Origin: Paenibacillus silvae
GTDB taxonomy: Bacteria; Bacillota; Bacilli; Paenibacillales; Paenibacillaceae
Direction of reading: 5' to 3'
DNA: 64,000 bases
Assembly (NCBI RefSeq): GCF_014639235.1
Contig: NZ_BMFU01000009.1
Location: 1-64,000, forward strand
In this document: piece by piece, positions 1 to 8,534 of the stretch
Layout of the letters: each line of letters starts with the position of its first letter
How positions within the stretch are numbered: position 1 is the stretch's first letter
Translations under genes and position numbers: made by a program
The notes under the pieces: model-generated
What the model saw: the letters and a program-made list of their open reading frames with translations, nothing else
Told to the model about the DNA's origin: nothing
Databases searched by the model: none

Positions 1-200
1 TGAGTCCCCTGATCATGCATCCCGCGCCTGCCCTCACCCGTTAGATTCGCCTCAACGCCCGGTTGAGTCCCCTGATCATGCATCCCGCGCCTGCCCTCAC
101 CCGTTAGATTCGTCCCAACGCCCGTTTGAGCCTCCTGATCATGCATCCCGCGCCTGCCCTCACCCGTTAGATTCGTCTCAACACCCGCCTGAGTTACCTG
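1..200. repeat. 63-bp in-frame tandem repeat (at least three copies)
   Basis: Units begin at about 1, 64 and 127, and a fourth partial unit fades after 190. The period is 63 bp, exactly 21 codons. Copies differ by a few substitutions near CGCCTCAACGCCC and are otherwise nearly identical, which indicates recent expansion. The array is cut by the left window edge, so the copy number is a minimum. It lies wholly inside the leucine dehydrogenase-like reading frame. Confidence 0.95.
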
Positions 201-512
201 ATCATTCTGATCACTCGTTCCACTTCCAGCCTGCATCTTTCCCGAAGCTTCTGCTGCGTCCCAGATGACTGCTTTGCCGCCGCCGTAGGGCAGACCTGCC
301 ATCGCATTTTTGTAGGTCATGCCCTTGGCCAGCTTAATTGCGTCACGAATGGCTTCCTCTTCGGATGTGTAGCTCCAGCAGCGGCATCCTCCCAAAGCCG
401 GGCCAAGGGCTGTGTTGTGAATAGCGATAATTGCTTTGAGTCCACTGGAGGGATCATAGCAAAAGACAAGCTCCTCCATGCCCTCCCGCTCCATTTCCCG
501 CCATATCTGCAA
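1..512 (-). CDS. Leucine dehydrogenase-like protein, 3' part beyond window, with in-frame repeats
   Basis: Glu/Leu/Phe/Val dehydrogenase family, which oxidatively deaminates branched-chain amino acids using NAD. The start is a TTG at 512, with GGAGG 8 bases upstream. Residues 1-90 follow Bacillus leucine dehydrogenase closely from memory: LVFCYD, GLKAIIAIH, ALGPALGG, GMTYKN (Lys68) and GGGK (Lys80). Both lysines sit at the numbers known for the catalytic lysines of the family. After about residue 95 the frame runs into three copies of a 21-residue unit with core NLTGEGRRGMHDQ, where homologues continue into the end of the dimerisation domain. There is no stop before the window edge, so I cannot see whether the NAD domain follows. 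The family call is firm; whether the gene is functional is open. Confidence 0.85.
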   Translation of the reverse strand, partial: MQIWREMEREGMEELVFCYDPSSGLKAIIAIHNTALGPALGGCRCWSYTSEEEAIRDAIKLAKGMTYKNAMAGLPYGGGKAVIWDAAEASGKMQAGSGTSDQNDQVTQAGVETNLTGEGRRGMHDQEAQTGVGTNLTGEGRRGMHDQGTQPGVEANLTGEGRRGMHDQGT

Positions 513-980
513 GGTAACCGCCTCCTTTAGGTGATCCTCCGGTCAACAACGCACTACACATACCGATCTTCTGCTTATCTCCTGCAAAGACGAGCATTGG
601 CACGACATGTTCTCCTGAAACAACATAGCTCAACATTTTTTATTCTCATCGTTTTTCGCATATTGGATGTAGTTAAATACAGCATATTCAAGCTGCTTCT
701 TATACGACCCTGGGACCTGAGCCGGGTTGAACATCCGCACAAACAATTCTATAATGGCAGTTCCGGCTTCCGTCAGTTCGGACAGAGGTCTGAAAATTCA
801 GATTAGACCGTTTAAAAAGACGACATAACGTCCAATGATGGTGATAGAGGCCATTGCCTGAGCGATTAATAACGTTTCCATTAAACATCGTTCCATAACA
901 GGTCTAAATAAAAGCTCGCCATGCAGCATGTAACAAAGGGCCTGATGTTCCCGTAAAAGGCCAGGAAAGAGGGATGTACC
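513..980. other. Intergenic stretch without a convincing gene
   Basis: Between the dehydrogenase start and the UPF0316 gene I find no open frame with a ribosome binding site. On the minus strand, one frame between about 1010 and 630 is open apart from a single TGA at 798-800 and reads like protein (for example GELLFRPVMERC, and AVFNYIQYAKND before the final stop). It may be the relic of a decayed gene, but I do not recognise the family. Confidence 0.4.
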
Positions 981-1496
981 TTGCTTAAAATATTGTTATT
1001 TATTTTTCTGATTCAGATTGTATATGTATCGGCCTATACGCTTCGCATGATTCTGACGCTGAAAGGCCAGAAATACATCGCAGCCCTGATTAGCATGGGG
1101 GAGATTGTGATCTACGTGCTCGGTCTGAATCTTGTGCTTAACTATTTGAAACAACCGGAGGCGCTCATTGTTTACGCAGTAGGATATGGACTCGGGGTGC
1201 TGCTGGGCGCGTGGATTGAGGAGAAGATTGCACTCGGATATGTTACCGTCAAAGTCATCTGCAACCAGATGGATGGCAATGTCGCCAATTCGTTGCGGGA
1301 CAAAGGATACGGCGTTACGGCTTGGGTAGGTAGTGGAAGAGACGGGGATCGGCTGGTGATGGAAATTTTGGCGAAACGCAAAAACCAGAAGCTGCTCTAC
1401 CAGACCATTCTCGCGCTTGATCCAAAGGCATTTGTCATTACTGTCGAGCCGAAGCAGTTCCACGGGGGCTTCTGGACACGGTCGATTAAAAAGTAA
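981..1496 (+). CDS. UPF0316 / DUF2179 membrane protein
   Basis: A 171-residue protein of the UPF0316 family (Bacillus YebE type), whose biochemical role is not established. Three hydrophobic segments cover roughly residues 1-20, 35-55 and 60-80. They are followed by a soluble DUF2179 domain from about 90, with the pattern VKVICNQMDGNVANSLRDKGYGVT and a C-terminal region ending in VEPKQFHGG. The start is TTG at 981 after AGAGGG. It is a single-gene unit closed by a hairpin terminator directly downstream. The length is normal for the family. Function beyond a membrane-anchored regulatory or ligand-binding role cannot be inferred here. Confidence 0.88.
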   Translation: MLKILLFIFLIQIVYVSAYTLRMILTLKGQKYIAALISMGEIVIYVLGLNLVLNYLKQPEALIVYAVGYGLGVLLGAWIEEKIALGYVTVKVICNQMDGNVANSLRDKGYGVTAWVGSGRDGDRLVMEILAKRKNQKLLYQTILALDPKAFVITVEPKQFHGGFWTRSIKK

Positions 1497-1500
1497 AATG

Positions 1501-1536
1501 GAGCAGGTCTGCATTATATGCGGTCCTGTTCTTTTC
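1501..1536 (+). terminator. Intrinsic terminator after the UPF0316 gene
   Basis: GAGCAGG pairs with CCTGTTC and the inner TGCAT with ATGCG (one internal mismatch). The hairpin is followed by TTTT and starts 4 bases after the stop codon. Confidence 0.75.
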
Positions 1537-1694
1537 AATTCATTTTTCCGCACACGCCTTGGACCTCGCATTGTTCCCTGATTCCTCCCGCAATCCTTGC
1601 ATTACAAGTTAACTTCGGTCGATACCAGGTTGCTTGGGGCACAAAATCTGGACTTTCCCGCATTCATCCACAGATGTGATGTCAGGATTATTGT

Positions 1695-1708
1695 TGTAAT
1701 CGCTTCCA
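1695..1708. promoter_or_regulatory. cre-like site (CcpA) upstream of pectate lyase
   Basis: TGTAATCGCTTCCA matches the cre consensus TGWAANCGNTNWCA at nearly every fixed position. It lies about 95 bp before the pectate lyase start, in the only intergenic space the gene has. Carbon catabolite control of an extracellular pectinase would be expected. Confidence 0.6.
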
Positions 1709-1803
1709 ACATGTACATTGTGAATATGTCATTTGCGACATGACATGCCGCAGAGGGACAGGCAGGATAAACCAACATTAACTTATCAGGAGGAATGCAT
1801 TCG

Positions 1804-3231
1804 ATGAAAAGAACAGTACGAAGCTTATGCAGCACGGCTCTGGCCCTTACACTGGGCTTCACCTTATTATCCGCACCTGCAGGTGTGCAGGCAGCGGGCA
1901 ATGCAGATTACAATCTGACTGGCTTCTCTCAAGGCAATACGGGTGGAGGTGTAATCAGTGAGTCCAACACGGCTGTGTACAAAAAAGTGTATAATGCCAC
2001 CGACCTGGCGCTGGCTTTGAAAAAGAACTCCGGTGTCAAGGTCGTCGAAATTATGAATGACCTCAATCTGGGATGGAACGAGATTCCAAGTGCTGCGCAG
2101 ACCTCGCCTTTTGCCAAGCATAACGATGCGCTGACACATCCTGTATTAAAGCAGACGGGTGTCAGCAAAATTACGGTGGACGGCTTCAATGGCCTAACCA
2201 TTTTTTCCGCGAACGGGTCCAAAATCAAACACGCTGCCATTTCCGTAAAACGCAGCTCCAATGTCATCATTCGCAATCTGGAGTTCGATGAGCTGTGGGA
2301 GTGGGATGAGTCCACCAAAGGAGACTATGACAAAAACGATTGGGATTACATTACACTTGAGGAAAGCAGCGGCGTATGGATTGACCACTGCACCTTCAAT
2401 AAAGCCTACGACGGACTTGTGGATTCGAAAAAAGGAACCAGTGGCGTGACCATCTCTTGGTCCACCTTCAAAGGGGATGACGGCAGCTCGAACAGCTGGG
2501 TTACCCGCCAGATTAATGAAATGGAAGCAAACAAGGCTTCCTATCCAATGTACAACTACCTGCGCAGCAGTGCGGTCGGTTTAAGCAAAGAAGATATTAT
2601 TGCCATCGCTGGATCGCAGAAAAAAGGGCATCTCGTCGGTGCGACCAGTCTGGAGTCGGCTAACGCCAATCTGTCGATCACACTGCATCACAACCTGTAT
2701 AAAGACATTCAGGACCGGATGCCGCGACTGCGGGGCGGTAATGCACATGCCTACAACATCATCATGGATGCCACAAATGCCCGTGCAGCTCAAACACGTA
2801 TTACAAGTGGTATGGCAGCAGCCATTGCTTCCAAAGGTTACAAATTCGGGATTACCAGCAACGGGGCTATTTCCACTGAAAGCGGTGCTGTGCTGGTTGA
2901 AAAATCGGTGATCAAGGATGTGCAGTACCCGGTGCGCAACAATCAGACGGATCCGACCAACGCTACGTACACAGGTAAAATTAGGGTAGCAGATACGATC
3001 TACTCGCTGGATGGAAGCTCCTTCCGTGGCAGCAGTGATACGGCGGGAAGCCCACTGGCTCCTGTTCCGGCTGCAATCAAACCGTTTTCATGGAACGGAT
3101 TCTCCACACTTCCTTACAGCTATCAGCTGGATGATCCATCTACACTGAATGCACGCCTGACTGCTTCCAATGGTGCCGGGGCAGGAAAGCTGTCCTGGTC
3201 CAAGGATAACTGGCTGAAGACGAGCTATTAA
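1804..3231 (+). CDS. Secreted pectate lyase, polysaccharide lyase family 1
   Basis: Cleaves polygalacturonate by Ca-dependent beta-elimination outside the cell. ATG 1804 is preferred over ATG 1795 because AGGAGG at 1788-1793 then lies 10 bases away instead of 1. Residues 1-30 form a signal peptide (MKRT..., hydrophobic core, SAPAGVQA-A cleavage). The mature part shows PL1 right-handed beta-helix features: NVIIRNLEF, the hallmark VWIDHCTF at about 193-200, DGLVDSKKG, and DRMPRLRGG, which holds the likely catalytic arginine. It is about 475 residues long, on the long side for PL1, with no separate binding module. A cre-like site lies upstream and a strong shared terminator downstream. Confidence 0.93.
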   Translation: MKRTVRSLCSTALALTLGFTLLSAPAGVQAAGNADYNLTGFSQGNTGGGVISESNTAVYKKVYNATDLALALKKNSGVKVVEIMNDLNLGWNEIPSAAQTSPFAKHNDALTHPVLKQTGVSKITVDGFNGLTIFSANGSKIKHAAISVKRSSNVIIRNLEFDELWEWDESTKGDYDKNDWDYITLEESSGVWIDHCTFNKAYDGLVDSKKGTSGVTISWSTFKGDDGSSNSWVTRQINEMEANKASYPMYNYLRSSAVGLSKEDIIAIAGSQKKGHLVGATSLESANANLSITLHHNLYKDIQDRMPRLRGGNAHAYNIIMDATNARAAQTRITSGMAAAIASKGYKFGITSNGAISTESGAVLVEKSVIKDVQYPVRNNQTDPTNATYTGKIRVADTIYSLDGSSFRGSSDTAGSPLAPVPAAIKPFSWNGFSTLPYSYQLDDPSTLNARLTASNGAGAGKLSWSKDNWLKTSY

Positions 3232-3260
3232 TTGGATCATACAGTAAGATAAAATAGACG

Positions 3261-3305
3261 AAAAAGCGAGCGACCCCGCAGCATGATCCGGGATCGCTCG
3301 CTTTC
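3261..3305. terminator. Bidirectional terminator between pectate lyase and lacI-type gene
   Basis: A long GC-rich stem: GCGAGCGA pairs with TCGCTCGC and CCCG with CGGG around a 10-base loop. AAAAA on the left becomes a U-tract for the minus-strand transcript, and CTTTC follows on the plus strand. It closes two convergent units. Confidence 0.85.
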
Positions 3306-3403
3306 AATTGTACTTGCTCTATGCATGCTGCCTTGCCCGTAAGTCTAATTCCGGGCGGCTTCATGCTCCTCACCATCAAAATGTAAGTTCATTAGGGTTT
3401 CGT

Positions 3404-4435
3404 TTAAGTCAACACTTGAGATTTGGGCCCGGGCGCCACACTCACCGAATCACGATAGATGATGTTGCCCTTCACATGGACACGGCCGAAGCTGCGGCTT
3501 GGGTTATCAATCTTTTTGAGCATGGACTGAACCGCTGTACGAGCCATCTGTTCGATATCCACTTCAACCGTCGTGAGCTTGGGTTCGGACAGCATGGCAT
3601 AAATATCGTTGTCGAATCCGACAACCGAACACTGAGTCGGCACGTGAATCCCCATTGAAGTCAGCTTCTGCACAAGCAGATGAGCGACCTGGTCACAGTT
3701 GCAGACAAATGCCGTTGGTAGCTGCTCCGGCAGATCGATTTCGATGAATGTTCCCCGATCATCCCGATCATTAAGCACAAGATCAGGATTCATCGGCATC
3801 CGGTGTTCCAGCAAGGACTTGTAATATCCGAGGAAACGGTCCTGAATGCTGCTGGTGGAATACAGATTTCCAACGTAAGCGATGCTGCGGTGCCCCTGCT
3901 GAATCAGATAGTTTGTCAGTTCATATGCGGCGTAGAAGTTGTCGGTTACGACAGAATCAATATCCGCATGCTCATCGTAGAAGTCGAGAAACATCTTAGG
4001 AACGTCCATGGATTGCACAAGTTCGATATAAGCCTTGCTAATCTGTCCAAGGACAATGAAACCATCCACTTTGCTGTCGCTGTAGAGCTTGGGCAGGGCC
4101 AGTTCCTCTTCGTCCTCACTATTCAGAATATGCAGGATACCATAGTATCCTTGATCCTCGAGATGCTTGGTGATGCGCTGGAATACACGTACATAGAACG
4201 ACTGCGTTGGCCCCGTGAATCGTTCCGGGATAATTACGCCAACATTATGGGTTAAGCCTTCCTTCATTGAACGGGCTGTAGCGTTATAGCGATAACCCAT
4301 CTGGACGGCAAGCTGTTTAATCTTTTCCTTTAATTCGCCACTGACGCCTTCTTTGTCATTCAATGCTTTTGAGACGGTCACACTGCTGACCCCGAGCCTG
4401 TCGGCGATATCCCGCATGGTGATATTATTTTTCAG
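3404..4435 (-). CDS. LacI/GalR-family transcriptional regulator of the mannan locus
   Basis: The N-terminal helix-turn-helix reads ITMRDIADRLGVSSVTVSKALN, with the hinge-helix region near MGYRYNATARSMKEG. It is followed by a type-1 periplasmic-binding-like sensor domain (NVGVIIPERF, VVGFDNDIYAMLSEPKLTTVEVD). The first ATG (4417) has no ribosome binding site nearby. An in-frame CTG at 4435 lies 9 bases after AAGGAGG and gives the usual short leader MKNNIT, so I take CTG as the start. The gene follows the epimerase and phosphorylase genes on the same strand after a gap of 177 bases and may also have its own promoter. The likely effector is a mannobiose-derived sugar (inference from neighbours). 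The TTAACGATAAC motifs at the divergent promoters are candidate targets. Confidence 0.9.
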   Translation of the reverse strand: MKNNITMRDIADRLGVSSVTVSKALNDKEGVSGELKEKIKQLAVQMGYRYNATARSMKEGLTHNVGVIIPERFTGPTQSFYVRVFQRITKHLEDQGYYGILHILNSEDEEELALPKLYSDSKVDGFIVLGQISKAYIELVQSMDVPKMFLDFYDEHADIDSVVTDNFYAAYELTNYLIQQGHRSIAYVGNLYSTSSIQDRFLGYYKSLLEHRMPMNPDLVLNDRDDRGTFIEIDLPEQLPTAFVCNCDQVAHLLVQKLTSMGIHVPTQCSVVGFDNDIYAMLSEPKLTTVEVDIEQMARTAVQSMLKKIDNPSRSFGRVHVKGNIIYRDSVSVAPGPKSQVLT

Positions 4436-4612
4436 CTTTGGTCGCCTCCTTCAAGCCGGTTTAAGTACAATGTGATGACATTATGATGAGTGCTTCTTTC
4501 AGCATAATAACAATCCATTTTAGTATACATCTTAACCCAATGGGAATAAAGCCATTCTGGGTTGCTTCGCTATTTTATAAAGTGCCTGGAAGCAGGGCAC
4601 AGTTAGTTGATG

Positions 4613-5797
4613 TCAGGTCAATTGCTGCTGCAGCAACTGTTCATTCTGCTCAATCAACTCCCCGCGCTGGAGGGCACAATCGAGAGAGCGATAAGGGTCA
4701 GCCGGAGTATTAAATGTGTAATCCACCAGCTGCTCCAGCGTAGTTGTTGCCACATGACAGCGTGTATCACTGGATGCATAGTAGATAAAGACTTCACCCT
4801 TTTCATTCACTATAGCCCCGTTGCAAAAAATGACATTGGACACATCACCCACGCGTTCGTCATCATAAGGAGCAATGAAATGGCCACCCGGCTTTGCAAT
4901 GATACGTGCCGGATCATTCAAATCGGTCGCGAAGGTATACAGCACGTACCTTAGTCCGGCAGCCGTGTTCCGTACACCGTGGGCAATATGAATCCAGCCG
5001 CGGTCTGTTTTCAGCGGGGCAGGTCCCTGACCATTTTTCACCTCATAAACCGTATGGTATTTCCGCTCATCTATAATGATCTCTTCTGAAATAACCGGAT
5101 TCAGGATATCCTCGCACAAACCAAAGGCGATACCGCCGCCGCTTCCAGTGGAGATAAAGCCATCCTGCGGACGTGTATAGAAAGCGTATTTGCCATCGAC
5201 AAACTCGGGATGCAGCACCACATTCCGCTGCTGAGGGGAGTTTGTTGTGATGTTCGGTAGACGCTCCCAACGGGTCAGGTCACGTGTCCGAACCAGACCC
5301 GCCTGTGCAACAGCACTGGAGGTGTCGAAGTCAGGAGCCTCCGGGTCTTTGCGTTCCGAACAGTAGATGCCATAGATCCAGCCATCCTCATGCTGAACCA
5401 GACGCATATCATATTGATTGGTTTCCTCTGCATCGATATCGTCCCAGACAAGCGGTTTACCGATAAAGCGGAAGCCGTCTATGCCATTGTCACTCTCGGC
5501 GAGTGCAAAGAATGATTTTCGATCCAATCCTTCCGTACGCACAACCATGATGTATTTTCCGTTGAAATAGATGGCTCCGGGGTTGAGCGCTGCGTTAATG
5601 CCCAGACGCTCCATGAAATGCGGATTCGTTGCTTCGTTTAGATCAAATCTCCAATGCAGTGGCACATGATGACGTGTAATGACCGGATACCGGTAACGCT
5701 GATATACGCCGTTGTAGAAGGAAGATTGCACCTCATTTTTCCGTGACAAAAGCTGCTCCTGCTGTTCCAGTAACGTTTTATATTTCGGGTGAATCAT
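4613..5797 (-). CDS. 4-O-beta-D-mannosyl-D-glucose phosphorylase (GH130 subfamily 1)
   Basis: A cytoplasmic GH130 enzyme expected to split beta-1,4-mannosyl-glucose with phosphate into mannose 1-phosphate and glucose. The 394 residues match the length of characterised mannosylglucose phosphorylases. Recognisable features are LNPGAIYFNGKYIMVVRTEG, the catalytic-acid region NQYDMRLV (Asp130), RNVVLHPEFVDGKYAFYTRPQ, and GQGPAPLKTDRGWIHIAHGVR. It starts 3 bases after the epimerase stop, so the two genes are translated as a pair. That partnership (epimerase makes mannosylglucose, GH130 phosphorolyses it) is the known bacterial mannobiose pathway. The family is certain; substrate follows from similarity and context. 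Confidence 0.92.
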   Translation of the reverse strand: MIHPKYKTLLEQQEQLLSRKNEVQSSFYNGVYQRYRYPVITRHHVPLHWRFDLNEATNPHFMERLGINAALNPGAIYFNGKYIMVVRTEGLDRKSFFALAESDNGIDGFRFIGKPLVWDDIDAEETNQYDMRLVQHEDGWIYGIYCSERKDPEAPDFDTSSAVAQAGLVRTRDLTRWERLPNITTNSPQQRNVVLHPEFVDGKYAFYTRPQDGFISTGSGGGIAFGLCEDILNPVISEEIIIDERKYHTVYEVKNGQGPAPLKTDRGWIHIAHGVRNTAAGLRYVLYTFATDLNDPARIIAKPGGHFIAPYDDERVGDVSNVIFCNGAIVNEKGEVFIYYASSDTRCHVATTTLEQLVDYTFNTPADPYRSLDCALQRGELIEQNEQLLQQQLT

Positions 5798-5800
5798 GCT

Positions 5801-6985
5801 TTATCCCATCCTCTCCATGAGTTCAATGCAAAACCGGCTGTTATGGTACGGACATTTCCACGGACCGGCTATTTCGTGCTGATCAGGCATACCATTTTCA
5901 TCGACAGCCCAGTGCCATTCACCGCCTGCACGGGGATCAACGATGTGCTCAAGCGTGTATCTCCACAGTCGTTCAACCCTTTCCAAAAACACGGCATCAC
6001 CCGTGCGCTGATAGGCGTTATAGAAACCAACCATTGCTTCCGCCTGAACCCACCAGATGCGTGTGGTATCCACATGCGTGCCTTCCTGTTCATTCATGAG
6101 TGAACCATCCGCCTGCACGGCTGTGTGCAGAATGTTATAGGCGATATCCGTGACCATTGCGCTGTATTGTGGATGATGTTCAAGCCCGAGCACACGGAGT
6201 GCATCATCGATCAGCCAGCTGGCTTCAATGTCATGTCCAAATGATCGCAGATCAATAATGGACTCCCACCTTTTGTTGAAAAATACCCCGAGGAACTTCG
6301 TGTTTTTGTCATATACCCGTTCATACAGAATCCCGAGCAGGCGTTCAAGCGCTGCCTTCACTTGCGGGTCCGGCCACACCCTGTACAGGGTGGTGTAGGC
6401 TTCGAGTACGTGGATGTGCGTATTCATCGTATAATCCGCGATCACCCCGTTTTCGCTCAGCATTTCATTAGGCTGTTCAGTCCAGTACCGATCAAATTGC
6501 TCTTTGTAAGCGGGCAGTGCCGCGTTAAGGCCTTTATCCTCGATCATTCCAAAAAGCGTTTTCGCAAGCTCCAGAGCCGAAGTATCACGGGTTGCGCGGT
6601 AGTACTCGCTGAGCGCATACACACCAAATGACTGCGTATATACATGTTTGCTTGTATCCAGCGGTTTACCGTGGCTATCTACCATCCAGTACATCCCGCC
6701 ATGTTCTCTGTCCATGACGTGATCGGTGAGGAAACGATAGGCATGTTCAGCATGGTCCCGCCAGATTTCTTCTCCGGTCACCCGGTAAGCCGCAGCAAAA
6801 GACCAGAGTTGTCTTGCTGTGGCGATCCCGCCTTTGGGTGCCTGACGATGAATCTGCAGATCCTGATCTACCCAGCCATAGAAACCCCCATGGTCTTCGT
6901 CCTTCAGACTGGACCAGAACGGCAATATCTTTGTTTTCCAATGCTCCGCGATTTCCGATTGAAGCTGAACCATCCTTTGTGTCAT
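5801..6985 (-). CDS. Cellobiose 2-epimerase (AGE family), probably acting on mannobiose
   Basis: Interconverts the reducing-end glucose and mannose of beta-1,4-disaccharides. In this locus it would turn mannobiose into mannosyl-glucose. It is a 394-residue (alpha/alpha)6-barrel protein with WWVQAEAM, NTHIHVLEAYT and FGHDIEASWL, the histidine/glutamate-bearing segments of cellobiose 2-epimerases, plus GGEWHWAVD and the C-terminal GPWKCPYHNSRFCIELM. It is the first gene of the minus-strand unit and is followed after 3 bases by its GH130 partner. The promoter at 7093-7065 and a TTAACGATAAC motif lie upstream. It could be a plain N-acylglucosamine 2-epimerase, but the neighbours argue against that. 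Confidence 0.92.
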   Translation of the reverse strand: MTQRMVQLQSEIAEHWKTKILPFWSSLKDEDHGGFYGWVDQDLQIHRQAPKGGIATARQLWSFAAAYRVTGEEIWRDHAEHAYRFLTDHVMDREHGGMYWMVDSHGKPLDTSKHVYTQSFGVYALSEYYRATRDTSALELAKTLFGMIEDKGLNAALPAYKEQFDRYWTEQPNEMLSENGVIADYTMNTHIHVLEAYTTLYRVWPDPQVKAALERLLGILYERVYDKNTKFLGVFFNKRWESIIDLRSFGHDIEASWLIDDALRVLGLEHHPQYSAMVTDIAYNILHTAVQADGSLMNEQEGTHVDTTRIWWVQAEAMVGFYNAYQRTGDAVFLERVERLWRYTLEHIVDPRAGGEWHWAVDENGMPDQHEIAGPWKCPYHNSRFCIELMERMG

Positions 6986-7041
6986 TCAGAGCGCTCCTTC
7001 AGCCATGCAAAATAAAAATTGTTTGTGTAGGTTAAAATTAG

Positions 7042-7053
7042 GTTATCGTTAAC
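7042..7053. promoter_or_regulatory. Candidate repressor operator, minus-strand side
   Basis: GTTATCGTTAAC on the plus strand reads GTTAACGATAAC on the minus strand. It lies about 12 bases downstream of the -10 of the epimerase promoter. The central CG with TTA/TAA arms is LacI-like, and the same core occurs at the facing promoter. Confidence 0.5.
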
Positions 7054-7064
7054 TTTGCTATTAA

Positions 7065-7093
7065 ATAATAATTCTATCAAACTACCTTGTCAA
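7065..7093 (-). promoter_or_regulatory. Sigma-A promoter for epimerase-GH130 unit
   Basis: On the minus strand TTGACA (7093-7088), 17 bases, then TATTAT (7070-7065). It lies about 80 bp before the epimerase start. Confidence 0.65.
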
Positions 7094-7137
7094 TGAAGGG
7101 TCTCTTGACTGATTTTTCAAATTTAGAAATAATTCAA

Positions 7138-7166
7138 TTGACAGGTAAGCGCTACCATAATAAAAT
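7138..7166 (+). promoter_or_regulatory. Sigma-A promoter for sugar ABC operon with operator-like spacer
   Basis: TTGACA at 7138-7143, a 17-base spacer and TAAAAT at 7161-7166. The spacer holds GGTAAGCGCTACCA (7144-7157), a dyad with central AGCGCT that matches cre/LacI-type operators at 11 of 14 positions. A bound CcpA or LacI-type protein would block RNA polymerase. Confidence 0.72.
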
Positions 7167-7179
7167 CTAACTCGTAACC

Positions 7180-7190
7180 TTAACGATAAC
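7180..7190. promoter_or_regulatory. Candidate repressor operator, plus-strand side
   Basis: TTAACGATAAC, the same core as at 7042-7053 in the opposite orientation. It lies just downstream of the -10 of the plus promoter and inside a wider imperfect dyad (CTCGT ... ACGAG, 7171-7198). Confidence 0.5.
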
Positions 7191-7220
7191 TTAACGAGAT
7201 CAAGAAAGGGGTCGAAACAA

Positions 7221-8534
7221 ATGAAAAAAAGTAAAGGTTGGATGCTGCTGCTGACGATGCTGCTCATCACTTCGCTGCTTGCTGCGTGTTCATCGGGAGG
7301 CGGGTCTTCGCAGGCGGGAGAAGAGATTAGCACAGACCCGGCGGATATCAAGGGGGAAATTACCGTTTTGACGCAGCGTACAGATATTGTGGATACCGTA
7401 TTTAAGGATTACGCGGCCGAATTCAACAAGGAGTACCCGGATGTTAAAGTGAATTTTCAGGCTTTGGCTGATTATGAGGGTCAAGTAAAAATTCGAATGA
7501 GCACTAAAGACTACGGCGACGTGCTGATGATTCCAACAAGTGTTCCGATTGCCGATATCCCGGACTTTTTCGAGCCGCTGGGCACGTACGATGAGCTGAA
7601 AGACAAATACACTGCCATTGAAGAACGGATGGTGGATGGTCAGGTGTACGGCATACCAACCGTCATCACATTCTCAGGCATTATTTATAACAAACAAGTC
7701 TTCAAAGATGCGGGGATCACCGAGCTTCCCAAGACACCAGAGCAATTCCAGGCAGCACTTCAGAAAATAAAAGACAACACCAAGGCAATTCCGTTATATA
7801 CGAACTATGCTTCCGGCTGGGCGCTTACCCAATGGGAGGCAGACCTGCCAACGGTTGCGGGGAGTGTAGATTATGTCAACGTGGATCAACCGAATACGGA
7901 TGAAAACTTTGTACCAGGGAAGCCGCACTACGAGCTGTATAAAGTACTCTATGATGCAGCCAAAAACGGCCTGATCGAGAAAGATCCAACAACAACAGAC
8001 TGGGAAAGCTCCAAGGCGGATCTGGCCAATGGCAAAATTGCAACGATGGCGCTTGGATCATGGGCAATCACACAGATTCAAGGCATGACAGATACACCGG
8101 ACAATATTGGTTTCTTACCATTCCCGACCAATGCCAGCGATGTCATCGTACCGCTGTCTGCTGATTACAACATCGGAATGAATGTGAACAGCGAGAACAA
8201 ACCTGCAGCGAAAGCCTGGATCAACTGGTTTCTGGCGAAATCCAACTATGCTGTTGAGCAGGGTGGAGGCATGAGTGCAGACAAGAGCGCAGAACTTCCT
8301 CCAATTCTGGATCAGTACAAGGATGTAACCTTCTCTACCTTGACTCCGGCTAAAGAGGGGCAAGAGGGCTTGATGGACAAAATCGACAACGAAGGCGAGA
8401 TTGGTCTCTGGCAGCCTGACTTCAAGAAACGCATTATTGAAGCAGCGATCGGTAATCGGAGTGAATCATACGATGACATCATGAAAGACCTTAATGATAA
8501 ATGGGTAAAAGCGCGTGCGGAAATCACGAAATAA
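7221..8534 (+). CDS. Sugar ABC transporter, solute-binding lipoprotein
   Basis: Extracellular family-1 solute-binding protein that would capture an oligosaccharide, probably mannobiose or manno-oligosaccharides judging by its neighbours. A signal peptide with lipobox LLAACS anchors it at Cys23. The mature domain has typical MalE-like segments (GEITVLTQRTD, YNKQVFKDAGITELPKTPEQF, LANGKIATMALGSWAITQ). It is 437 residues, normal length. AAGGGG precedes the ATG. It is the first gene of the plus-strand mannan unit. A 250-base gap before the permease gene may leave more transcript for the binding protein than for the membrane parts. Confidence 0.92.
   Translation: MKKSKGWMLLLTMLLITSLLAACSSGGGSSQAGEEISTDPADIKGEITVLTQRTDIVDTVFKDYAAEFNKEYPDVKVNFQALADYEGQVKIRMSTKDYGDVLMIPTSVPIADIPDFFEPLGTYDELKDKYTAIEERMVDGQVYGIPTVITFSGIIYNKQVFKDAGITELPKTPEQFQAALQKIKDNTKAIPLYTNYASGWALTQWEADLPTVAGSVDYVNVDQPNTDENFVPGKPHYELYKVLYDAAKNGLIEKDPTTTDWESSKADLANGKIATMALGSWAITQIQGMTDTPDNIGFLPFPTNASDVIVPLSADYNIGMNVNSENKPAAKAWINWFLAKSNYAVEQGGGMSADKSAELPPILDQYKDVTFSTLTPAKEGQEGLMDKIDNEGEIGLWQPDFKKRIIEAAIGNRSESYDDIMKDLNDKWVKARAEITK

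Noticed and set aside
1..200. Regular repeats that might be a CRISPR array
   Set aside because: The units are contiguous 63-bp tandem copies without unique spacers, and they stay in the dehydrogenase reading frame.
531..806. 91-codon plus-strand open frame
   Set aside because: No ribosome binding site and no recognisable protein; it begins inside the region opposite the dehydrogenase ribosome binding site.
7144..7157. Certain assignment of this dyad to CcpA
   Set aside because: It fits both cre and general LacI-type operators at 11 of 14 positions, so the binding protein is left open.
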